Part shown: in pieces, positions 22,755-30,341 of the stretch
Numbering within the stretch: position 1 is the first letter of the stretch
Layout: the number at the start of each line of letters is the position of its first letter
NCBI GenBank assembly: GCA_031268215.1
Contig: JAIRXP010000045.1
Span: forward strand, 1-35,608
Source: Bifidobacteriaceae bacterium
Lineage (GTDB): Bacteria; Actinomycetota; Actinomycetes; Actinomycetales; WQXJ01
Direction: 5' to 3'
Length of the DNA: 35,608 bases
Program-made: the position numbers and the translations under genes
Notes under the pieces: model-generated
Told to the model about the DNA's origin: nothing
What the model saw: the letters and a program-made list of their open reading frames with translations, nothing else
Databases searched by the model: none

Positions 22755-23414
22755 TTAGCTAGCACCGACTGGCGACAGGTCCAGGGTGGGCAGGTCAATG
22801 AAGCTGTCGGCTCCGTCCCTCCAGGTGGTCACTAGCTTGGCGTTCGCTTGGTCCACTTGGGCCACAAAATCAGCGGCTTGATCAGGTGATTTACCGAATT
22901 GCGTGTGGCGAGCCACAAGCCTTTCAGTGCGAGTATCCGTTGGCAGATCGCAGTACCAAACCTGGTCCATGGCGGCACGGATGGCTGGCCATGGCGGGAC
23001 GGGGGCGAGGAAGTAGTTGCCCTCCGTGATTACCAGCGATGTTGAGGACCCGACCCGAATGGCTCCCGCCAGCGGTTGCTCTAAGTTCCGCTCGAAATCC
23101 GGCGCGTAAATAGTGTGCCCGCGTTCGGACCGGACGCGGCGAAGCAGGGACAGGAAACCGTGAGCGTCGAAGGTGTCGATCGCCCCTTTGCGGTCTAGGG
23201 CGTCGAAGTGGGCCAAGGAGGCGTCCGCCAGATGAAAGCCGTCCATGGGGACATGAGCCACGGCCACGCCCGCTTCTTTGAGGGCCGCCACCAGGTGGAC
23301 CGCCAAAGTAGATTTACCAGAACCAGGTGGTCCGGTGATGCCGATGATAGCTCGTGAGTGGGCTACTGCGGGGAGGCTGAGGGCGTGTTCAACCAATCGG
23401 GCGAGGCCAGTCAT
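22755..23414 (-). CDS. P-loop kinase of the uridine kinase / FrcK type
   Basis: A 219-residue soluble kinase. Walker A is GPPGSGKST at about residues 28-36; the following strand HVPMDGFHLAD carries the Asp expected to act on the substrate hydroxyl; ITEGNYFLAP is the strand with the conserved Glu-Gly-Asn-Tyr seen in the YggC/FrcK branch, and RTERLVARHTQFGKSPDQA looks like the lid. These features separate it from pantothenate kinase. Proteins of this group phosphorylate nucleosides, fructose or small sugars; the exact substrate is open. It stands alone, convergent with the GT2 gene and separated by a double hairpin. The ATG at 23414 lacks a strong ribosome-binding site. Confidence 0.88.
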   Translation of the reverse strand: MTGLARLVEHALSLPAVAHSRAIIGITGPPGSGKSTLAVHLVAALKEAGVAVAHVPMDGFHLADASLAHFDALDRKGAIDTFDAHGFLSLLRRVRSERGHTIYAPDFERNLEQPLAGAIRVGSSTSLVITEGNYFLAPVPPWPAIRAAMDQVWYCDLPTDTRTERLVARHTQFGKSPDQAADFVAQVDQANAKLVTTWRDGADSFIDLPTLDLSPVGAS

Positions 23415-23525
23415 GGCACAACCCTAGCGTGGGCAGGAAGCGGGAAAATGAGACGTATGGCGCTCGCTGTCCCCGGTCCGCGATGGGAAAGGGGCCGCCA
23501 GCCGGTCAGCGGCTGTCAGCGGCGG

Positions 23526-25109
23526 TCAGCAGCGCAGCCCGCTCTTTGGCACCGTGCCGCTGATCAGGAGCCCATCAACCGCCGCCGTGATGCACTGGTT
23601 GGACGAGCCGTAGGCGGTGTGCTGTTCGCCTTCCAGCGTCAGTAAGACACCAGATTCGAGCTGGTCCGCTAAGGCCACGGCCTCTTCATAGGGCGTGGCC
23701 GGGTCGCCGGTGGTGCCGACAACCAGGATTGGCGCTGCCCCAGCTGCCTTGATGGCGTGGGGTTTGATACGGGCTGGGAACGGCCAATTGGAGCAAGTGA
23801 TGGCGCCGTAACCGGCGAATTGTCCCAGCGTCGGGGCCGCTTCGCGCAAGGCGGCGGCGTCCTGACCCATTTCCTTCAAGTCACCGTTGACCGGGCTATC
23901 GGCGCAGTTGATGGCCACAATCGCCTCCGCCATGTTGTCTTCCCAGCGGCCGGTGGAGGAGTCGCGGTGGTACAGCTCGTCAGCTTTGAGGACAAGCTGG
24001 GTCCCGTCGCCTTGGAACGCTTCCGCCAGAGCCTGACCCAGTTCCGGCCAGGTTCTTTCTGAATACAGCGGGGAAAGGATCCCTTGGAAGGCCAGGGATT
24101 GGGTGAGTTGGCGGCCGCCGCCGGCTGGCAGGGGTTTGTCCAGCGTGGCGTTGAGCAGATTTACGGTGTCCGCCAGGATCCGCTCTTGGCTGGTTCCGGC
24201 CGGGCAGCTCCGGGTCTTGGCGCACCAGGCCGCGAATTCGGTCAATGAGCGGTCGAATGCCACCATCTGGTCGAATTCGGATTCACGGGCCGTCCGGGTT
24301 GGGTCGATCGCGCCGTCCAGGACCATCCGGCCTACCAGTTCCGGGAAGGCCTCGGCGTAGTTGGCCCCTAGAAAAGTGCCGTAGGAGTAGCCCAGGTAGT
24401 TCAGTTTGTTGTCTCCCAGTACGGCCCGGATGGCGTCCATATCGTGCGCCGCCGATGCCGTGTCGACGAATTCCAGCAACGGGCCCGTCTGTTCCGAGCA
24501 GGCTTTCCCGAACGCTTTGGCGTTCTCGATGGCTTTGGCCAGGCCCTCCTCGTCGTCGTTGAAAGAGATGGCCATGTACTGGTCTAGGCCGGCGTCATCG
24601 AGGCAGTCGATGGGGGTGGATTGCCCTACGCCGCGGGGGTCGAAGGAGACCAGGTCATAGACTTCCTGAACCGCTTCGGAGGCCATCATTGGCATCCATT
24701 GGAGGTAGCCGATCCCGGATACTCCGGGACCGCCTGGGTTGACGATGAGTGATCCTTGGCGGGCTTCCGGGTTAGTGGCGGGGATCCGCGCTAACGTGAT
24801 CGTGATCTGGTCCCCCGCTGGATCGTCCCAGTTGAGCGGCACCTCGATCCGCGCACAGACCATAGGAGGGGCTTGGTCTTGGCAGCTAACCCATTCGGGC
24901 TTCTGGCCGTAGATACGCTCCAGTGCAGCGCGCTTGGCGGCTTCGTCCTGCTCGGCGTTGGAGGAGCTGAGGCTGGGCTTGGGGCTTGGGGCCGGGTCTG
25001 GGGAGGACGCGCAGCTGGCCAGAATGGCCGCTATCAGTCCTATTGCCGCGGCCGCCGCGACGGCGGGCGCGATTCCTCCGCCGTTAGCGGACTTGTATTG
25101 GCGAGTCAT
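23526..25109 (-). CDS. Secreted TAP-like alpha/beta-hydrolase peptidase (lipoprotein)
   Basis: A 527-residue exported hydrolase. The start at ATG 25109 is used because GAAAGG precedes it and the signal sequence then begins at once; an upstream in-frame start would add 14 unlikely residues. The lipobox LAASC-like ILASC places the lipidated Cys at residue 33. After a Ser/Pro linker comes the alpha/beta-hydrolase domain: oxyanion loop NPGGPGVSG (about 124-132), DPRGVGQST, nucleophile Ser242 in GYSYGT, Asp469 in TTGDPATPY and His497 in EGEQHTAY, a complete triad. This matches tripeptidyl aminopeptidase/SlpD-type enzymes of actinobacteria that release peptides from the N-terminus of proteins or trim peptides outside the cell. 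Confidence 0.93.
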   Translation of the reverse strand: MTRQYKSANGGGIAPAVAAAAAIGLIAAILASCASSPDPAPSPKPSLSSSNAEQDEAAKRAALERIYGQKPEWVSCQDQAPPMVCARIEVPLNWDDPAGDQITITLARIPATNPEARQGSLIVNPGGPGVSGIGYLQWMPMMASEAVQEVYDLVSFDPRGVGQSTPIDCLDDAGLDQYMAISFNDDEEGLAKAIENAKAFGKACSEQTGPLLEFVDTASAAHDMDAIRAVLGDNKLNYLGYSYGTFLGANYAEAFPELVGRMVLDGAIDPTRTARESEFDQMVAFDRSLTEFAAWCAKTRSCPAGTSQERILADTVNLLNATLDKPLPAGGGRQLTQSLAFQGILSPLYSERTWPELGQALAEAFQGDGTQLVLKADELYHRDSSTGRWEDNMAEAIVAINCADSPVNGDLKEMGQDAAALREAAPTLGQFAGYGAITCSNWPFPARIKPHAIKAAGAAPILVVGTTGDPATPYEEAVALADQLESGVLLTLEGEQHTAYGSSNQCITAAVDGLLISGTVPKSGLRC

Positions 25110-25520
25110 GAAGGGCCTTTCATGCGTCGGTTGGGTTGGTGCCAATAACAATAGCTACCGGAGGCTGCCAGCCCGCTTCAACCACTTGGCCAGGCAGTTC
25201 CCGTGTGGTTGACGGGCCGGGGCGGCGGCCGGCCTGCGGTCGGCCGGTCGCCCGCCCAGACTGAGAGCCCACAGAGACAGCGATGTCAACCCCATAATAG
25301 AGGTCGGCCGTGGGGATGTGGACACAAATGTGACTTGGGTCACGTTAGGTTAAAAGCGGACTTCGATTTGTATATTGCTTGACCCGTGAGTTACCTTAGA
25401 AATGTGAGATGGGACTAAAGGCCCATCCCGTTCGCCAAGTCGGGGGATGCGCGAACAGCGATCGCAACGCACACCTCCAATGGCCTTTGGCGGGCGGCCA
25501 CACCCACCGAAGGAGTAATC
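25110..25520. other. 411-base intergenic region: divergent promoters, CRP-like site, small hairpin
   Basis: This gap separates the peptidase (minus) from the DUF485-symporter operon (plus). It holds a CRP/GlxR-like site at 25329-25344, a -10-like TATATT at 25371-25376, a GATGGG/CCCATC hairpin at 25408-25427 in the probable leader and the ribosome-binding site GAAGGAG just before 25521. I see no gene. Confidence 0.6.
25329..25344 (+). promoter_or_regulatory. CRP/GlxR-like binding site upstream of monocarboxylate uptake genes
   Basis: TGTGACTTGGGTCACG fits the CRP-family pattern TGTGA-N6-TCACA with one mismatch. A -10-like TATATT lies 27 bases downstream, so the protein would sit at about the -45 position. 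GlxR in Corynebacterium controls many carbon genes through such sites; here the link is inference from sequence and gene content. Confidence 0.6.
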
Positions 25521-25874
25521 ATGGGAGAAGAAATCAGAACCGGGGAGGTGACCCCTGGGATCGATTACATCGCGATTGAGAACAGTCGTGAGTTCCGGCA
25601 TCTGCGCAACACCCGGCGCAGCTTCGTACTGCCGGTAGTGATCATCGGGCTTGTTTGGTACATCGTCTACGTGCTCTTGGCTAGCTGGGCGACGGACTTC
25701 ATGTCCACCCGGGTGATCGGGTACGTCAACTGGGCGGTCGTCATCGGGCTAGCGCAAATCGTGACGACGTTCGCCATCACCATGTGGTACGTCAGCTTCG
25801 CCAACCGCAAGATTGACCCTGAAGCGACCAGGATCCGCGAACAAATTGAGGCGGAAATGGGGGTGGCGAAGTGA
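25521..25874 (+). CDS. DUF485 membrane protein, partner of the symporter
   Basis: A 117-residue protein with two helices (about 34-56 and 68-92), a polar N-terminus and a charged C-terminus. The family signature is visible: RRSFVLPVVIIGLVWYIVYVLL, here given by its parts RRSFVLP and WYIVYVLLASWA, then NWAVVIGLAQIVTTF and WYVSFANRKIDP. DUF485 genes precede acetate or monocarboxylate symporter genes in many bacteria; the E. coli homologue is YjcH, next to ActP. The ATG has GAAGGAG ahead. It overlaps the symporter by 4 bases (GTGA), so both are made together, and it may help the transporter's stability or control. Confidence 0.93.
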   Translation: MGEEIRTGEVTPGIDYIAIENSREFRHLRNTRRSFVLPVVIIGLVWYIVYVLLASWATDFMSTRVIGYVNWAVVIGLAQIVTTFAITMWYVSFANRKIDPEATRIREQIEAEMGVAK

Positions 25875-27535
25875 ACACCCTTGTCCTCACCATCAACGAG
25901 GGGATCGACCCGACCAAGCCGGGCAACCCAGTCATCAACATGTCGATCTTCGTCGCCTTCGTGGCGGTGACACTGTTCATCGTCATCCGCGGCGGTGGCG
26001 GCAAGAACAAGTCCGGTGAGGAGTTCTTCGCCGGTGGCCGCAACTTCTCTGGTGCCCAGAACGGTCTGGCCATATCCGGGGACTATCTCTCGGCGGCATC
26101 GTTCCTAGGCATTGTCGGAGCCATCGCTACGGCGGGCTACGACGGCTTCCTGTACTCGATCGGATTCCTGGTGGCGTGGATCGTCGCGCTGCTGCTGGTG
26201 GCCGAACTGATGCGCAACACCGGCAAATTCACCATGGCGGACGTGCTGGCCTTCCGCCTCAAGGCCGGGCCAGTACGAGTCGCCGCCGCCATCACCACCC
26301 TGGCGGTGACCTTCTTCTACCTGCTGGCGCAGATGGCGGGAGCCGGCGGGCTGGTCTCGCTGTTGCTGGGCTTGGGCGATGAAGGCATGCAATCTGTCGT
26401 GATCGCCGTAGTGGGCGTGCTGATGATTGTCTACGTGCTGATTGGCGGGATGAAGGGAACCACCTGGGTACAGATGATCAAAGCGGTACTGCTCATCGCC
26501 GGGGCCGCCGTGACCACGATTTGGGTACTCGCGCTGAACGGCTTCGACCTGTCCGAGTTGCTGGGCAAGGTGGTTGGCAATACCGGGGAGTTCATGGTCG
26601 CCAGCGGGCACGATGCCGCCGCGATGCTTGACCCGGGCCTCAAGTATGGCGGCACCAACTGGGCGAAGATCGACTTCGTGTCGCTGGGCCTCGCCCTAGT
26701 GCTAGGCACGGCCGGCTTGCCGCACGTGCTGATGCGCTTCTACACCGTCCCGACGGCCAAAGAAGCGCGCAAGTCAGTGGTGTGGGCGATCTGGCTGATT
26801 GGCCTGTTCTACATCTTCACATTGGTGCTGGGATACGCTGCCGCCTACATGTTCGATCCGACCATATGGGCCAAGGGATCCGGCGTGCCGGGTGGCTCCA
26901 ACGCGGCGGCGCCGCTGGTCGCGGCCGCACTGGGCGGGCCATGGATGCTGGGCATTATGGCGGCCGTCGCCTTCGCTACCATCCTCGCGGTGGTTGCCGG
27001 ACTGGCCATCACGGCCGCGACCTCCTTCTCACACGACATCTACGCCAACGTCATCAAGAAGGGGAACATCAAGCCAGGCGCCGAGGTCCGGGTGGCCAAG
27101 ACCACCGTGGTGGTGATTGGCCTGATCGCGATTGTTGGCGGGATAGCGGCGAAGGATCAGAACATAGCCTTCCTGGTCTCGCTGGCCTTCGCCGTGGCGG
27201 CTTCCGCCAACCTGCCAACCATTATCTATTCGCTCTACTGGCGGCGTTTCACCACCCGTGGGGCGCTCTGGTCAATGTACGGCGGGTTGATATCCGCGCT
27301 GGTCATCATCACTTTCTCGCCGGTCGTATCAGGTTCACCAACCTCGATGCTGCCGACCGCGGACTTCGATCTGATCCCGCTGTCCAATCCCGGCATCGTT
27401 TCGATTCCGTTGGGCTTCCTGCTGGGGATAATCGGCACGTTCGTGGGGAAGAACGATGACGACCCAGCCAGGGAAGCTGAGATGGACGTCCGTGCCCTGA
27501 CCGGTATCGGAGCCGAGAAGGCTGTAGCCCACTAG
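25871..27535 (+). CDS. Cation/monocarboxylate symporter (ActP/MctC type, SSS family)
   Basis: A 554-residue sodium:solute symporter family protein with about 13 helices. Diagnostic segments are FFAGGRNFSGAQNGLAISGDY (key: GGRNFSGAQNG), SAASFLGIVG, and the GTAGLPHVLMRFY sequence found in ActP/MctC proteins, followed by ATSFSHDIYANV. These carry acetate, pyruvate or propionate with a cation. The GTG start overlaps the DUF485 gene by 4 bases. A CRP/GlxR-like site stands upstream of the operon, and a hairpin terminator follows the stop codon. The cation and substrate range cannot be told from sequence; actinobacterial relatives take up short-chain acids. Confidence 0.94.
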   Translation: MNTLVLTINEGIDPTKPGNPVINMSIFVAFVAVTLFIVIRGGGGKNKSGEEFFAGGRNFSGAQNGLAISGDYLSAASFLGIVGAIATAGYDGFLYSIGFLVAWIVALLLVAELMRNTGKFTMADVLAFRLKAGPVRVAAAITTLAVTFFYLLAQMAGAGGLVSLLLGLGDEGMQSVVIAVVGVLMIVYVLIGGMKGTTWVQMIKAVLLIAGAAVTTIWVLALNGFDLSELLGKVVGNTGEFMVASGHDAAAMLDPGLKYGGTNWAKIDFVSLGLALVLGTAGLPHVLMRFYTVPTAKEARKSVVWAIWLIGLFYIFTLVLGYAAAYMFDPTIWAKGSGVPGGSNAAAPLVAAALGGPWMLGIMAAVAFATILAVVAGLAITAATSFSHDIYANVIKKGNIKPGAEVRVAKTTVVVIGLIAIVGGIAAKDQNIAFLVSLAFAVAASANLPTIIYSLYWRRFTTRGALWSMYGGLISALVIITFSPVVSGSPTSMLPTADFDLIPLSNPGIVSIPLGFLLGIIGTFVGKNDDDPAREAEMDVRALTGIGAEKAVAH

Positions 27536-27562
27536 GGCGGCCGCCGCGACCGGCCGGCCGCC
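27536..27562 (+). terminator. Hairpin terminator after the symporter gene
   Basis: GGCGGCC (27536-27542) pairs with GGCCGCC (27556-27562) around a 13-base loop, starting directly after the TAG stop codon. No U-run follows, as for the other hairpins here. Confidence 0.6.
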
Positions 27563-27791
27563 TGGCCTGGCCGGGCCACACAACTCAATAAGTTTTCCGT
27601 CGGGTCTTGCGCTGGCCTAACGGGAAAAGCCGGTCCCGGTACTTGCCAGGGGGTAGGCGCGCTATGTGGCGGCGCGCCTAGGCGAGACCGGGGCCGGCGC
27701 TTGTCCGCCCTGGTTCTGGCACTGGACTGAACCGGCAGGCCAGGAGCGTAGGAACAGCGGAGCGAATCGCTGGATTCAAAGGAGATTTGGT

Positions 27792-30323
27792 GTGGTACTA
27801 CGACCGGAGGGCGTAGGACGTGAGAAAGTAGATGCCGTGGCAGGTTCTAGTAATAACGGGGCGCCAGGCCGGCGGCATGCCGGTCCGCCGCCGCGGCAAA
27901 TCAGCGCTAGTGGCTCGGTGGCCCCGCGCCGGGTATCGGCCAAGCAAGGCGGCGCGGAGCCGCCACATCCGATTGGCGGCGGAGACTTTGTACCCGGAGG
28001 CAATAACTCGGGCCCCAGCTTTCCTAAGACGCCAGCCAGGATGGACACCTTTGACGATTCGCCGCCGCGATCAGGTGGCAAGAACACCTCTGGCGCCCCG
28101 CCCAAGCGGTACAGCCGCCGGGGCAAGCCGCGCTACGGTTTCTTCAACTATCCTCGCAAGCAATACACAGGCTTTCACCGCTGGGTGCCATCGTGGCGCT
28201 TCCTGTGGTGGAGTTTCGTGGCCTGCACCGGATTGCTGATCGGTGCATTCGTGGTGGCTTATGAGATGATCAAAGTGCCAGACGCGGCGGACATGGCCGC
28301 GACAGCGGAAACCTCGACTGTCTACTATGCCGATGGCGGCGTGATGGGTAAGTTTGAAGTCCAGAACCGCGACATCATTGACATCGCCGAATTGCCAGCC
28401 GCCACTAAGAATGTGATTGTCGCGGCGGAAGACCGCACTTTCTGGGACAACGCCGGTGTGGACCCCCTGGCTTTGGCCCGAGCCTTTTACAACAACCTGA
28501 AGGGTGGTAAACGCCAGGGCGGATCTACCATCACCCAACAGTACGTTGAACGCTACTACTTTGGTCAGACCACCACCTCCATCAGCGGAAAGCTCAAAGA
28601 GGCCATGCTGGCGTTGAAGATCACCCGCACCAAGGACAAGGATGTGATCCTGGGTGACTACATGAACACGATTTACTTTGGGCGCGGCTCCTATGGGATC
28701 CAGGCCGCCGCACAGGCCTATTTTGCCAAGGATGCTAAAGAACTGACAGTATCTGAGGCAGCCATGCTGGCGGGCTTGATCCCGGCGCCTACCGCCTATG
28801 ATCCAGAGCAAAACCTGAAGAAGGCGGAACAGCGGTGGAACTACGTCCTGGACGGAATGGTTATCATCGACGCGCTTTCCCAAGCTGAACGGGACGCTCT
28901 GGTTTTCCCGCCGCAGCGAGACCCTTTGGTGGCGGGGAGCGAGGGATGGATCCCCTACGACGTTCCTGAAAGCTACGCTGGCCAGCAGGGCTACCTGCTG
29001 GAAATGGTCCGCCAGGAACTCCTCGCGAAGGGCATCAACCCGGAGGAGAACAATGATGCTCCACTGACCGATGAACTGATCGGCACGTTGGGTCTAGAGA
29101 TCCGGACCACGATCATCTCCAAAGAATCCCAGGAGCAACTCGCTGAGACGGTGCGTTCCCGGACCGAGAAAGCTGATCCCGGCCTGCATGTCGCGGTCGC
29201 GTCGATTGAGCCGTCGACCGGCGCGATCAAGATGGTTTACGCCGGGGATGACTACATTGTTCGCCAGCAGAACGCCGCGACCCAAGACATCGCCCAGGCT
29301 GGTTCGGTTTTCAAGCCGATCACCTTGGCGGCGGCGCTTCAAGCGGGTCACAGCCTCAATGATGTGTATTCCGGTAAATCACCTATCACGATCGACAAGT
29401 GGAAAGTGCGCAACTCTGGCAACGCGCAGTATGGTGATATCACTCTGCTCCAGGCCACGATGGGTTCGGTCAACACTGTATACGCGCAGCTAAACAGGGA
29501 CATTAAGCCGGCATCAACCCGAACAATGGCGGTTGACCTCGGTTTGCCTCCCGACACGATGGACTTGGGGCCAGACTTGGCTAACGTGTTGGGCACGGCC
29601 AGCGTTCATGCCATGGACATGGCGCAGGTCTATGCGACGTTCGCTAATCAGGGTGTGCGGCAGGAACGCTACATTGTGCAATCGGCCGTTGACCCGGACG
29701 GCGGAGACTACGTAGGCAAGTCTCACGCGAAATCTAGAGCGCGGCAAATCATCATGGCTGAGCAGGCCGAGGAACTCAATCACGCTCTGGTTCAGGTGGT
29801 CGAGGCCGGAACCGGCACCGCCGCCAAGAGCCTTGGTCGGCAGGTGGCCGGCAAGACCGGTACCTCTGAGGACAATAAGTCCGCCTGGTTCTGCGGCTCA
29901 ACACCGGAGCTGACCACCGCCGTGGCCTTCTATCAGGAGGGGCCAAACGGTGAGGCAGTGCCGCTGACACCCTTCGGAGGCAGCGGTGTCATCCAGGGCG
30001 GCGGGCCGCCCACCAAGATGTGGGTGGCGGCCATGGAGATCGGCCTGCGTGATCATCCCGAGAAGACCAAGTTCCCGGAATGGAAGGGGAGTGGCAAGTC
30101 TGGTAACCAATCGGCTCGGCCTAGCGGTTCGCCAAGCGACGAGGCGACGCCTGAGCCGTCTGAGTCGGTGCCCAGTGGGCCAGAACCAAGTGGATCCACT
30201 GGACCAGTCCCGGATCCGGGCGTATCCACAGGACCGGATCCAGATCCCGATCCAACCCCGCCGCCAGCCCAGTCCACTCCGCCTCCGCCGGATCCACCGC
30301 CCGCGCCTGAAGGCGGCGGTTAG
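27792..30323 (+). CDS. Bifunctional class A penicillin-binding protein (GT51 + transpeptidase)
   Basis: An 843-residue protein from GTG 27792, chosen because AAGGAGA lies seven bases ahead; the frame is open from 27666 but without such a site. A disordered cytoplasmic lead (1-137, Pro/Gly/Arg-rich) precedes the membrane helix (about 138-158). The GT51 glycosyltransferase domain follows (about 205-385) with the catalytic Glu213 in EDRTFW, GGSTITQQ and KEAMLALKI. The transpeptidase domain has the three motifs: SVFK (Ser505), SVN (559) and KTG (688). A Pro/Ser/Asp-rich tail fills 763-843. It polymerises and crosslinks peptidoglycan, and heads an operon of teichoic-acid-type polymer genes. All catalytic residues are present. 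Confidence 0.96.
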   Translation: MVLRPEGVGREKVDAVAGSSNNGAPGRRHAGPPPRQISASGSVAPRRVSAKQGGAEPPHPIGGGDFVPGGNNSGPSFPKTPARMDTFDDSPPRSGGKNTSGAPPKRYSRRGKPRYGFFNYPRKQYTGFHRWVPSWRFLWWSFVACTGLLIGAFVVAYEMIKVPDAADMAATAETSTVYYADGGVMGKFEVQNRDIIDIAELPAATKNVIVAAEDRTFWDNAGVDPLALARAFYNNLKGGKRQGGSTITQQYVERYYFGQTTTSISGKLKEAMLALKITRTKDKDVILGDYMNTIYFGRGSYGIQAAAQAYFAKDAKELTVSEAAMLAGLIPAPTAYDPEQNLKKAEQRWNYVLDGMVIIDALSQAERDALVFPPQRDPLVAGSEGWIPYDVPESYAGQQGYLLEMVRQELLAKGINPEENNDAPLTDELIGTLGLEIRTTIISKESQEQLAETVRSRTEKADPGLHVAVASIEPSTGAIKMVYAGDDYIVRQQNAATQDIAQAGSVFKPITLAAALQAGHSLNDVYSGKSPITIDKWKVRNSGNAQYGDITLLQATMGSVNTVYAQLNRDIKPASTRTMAVDLGLPPDTMDLGPDLANVLGTASVHAMDMAQVYATFANQGVRQERYIVQSAVDPDGGDYVGKSHAKSRARQIIMAEQAEELNHALVQVVEAGTGTAAKSLGRQVAGKTGTSEDNKSAWFCGSTPELTTAVAFYQEGPNGEAVPLTPFGGSGVIQGGGPPTKMWVAAMEIGLRDHPEKTKFPEWKGSGKSGNQSARPSGSPSDEATPEPSESVPSGPEPSGSTGPVPDPGVSTGPDPDPDPTPPPAQSTPPPPDPPPAPEGGG

Positions 30324-30341
30324 CGCGATGGCCGCGGCGCG

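Noticed and set aside
25408..25427. Leader hairpin of the DUF485 operon as a riboswitch
   Set aside because: It is a single 6-base stem with an 8-base loop; no known aptamer pattern is visible.
27666..27791. PBP start at GTG 27666
   Set aside because: Open frame but no ribosome-binding site, and the extra 42 residues look noncoding; GTG 27792 has AAGGAGA at the right distance.
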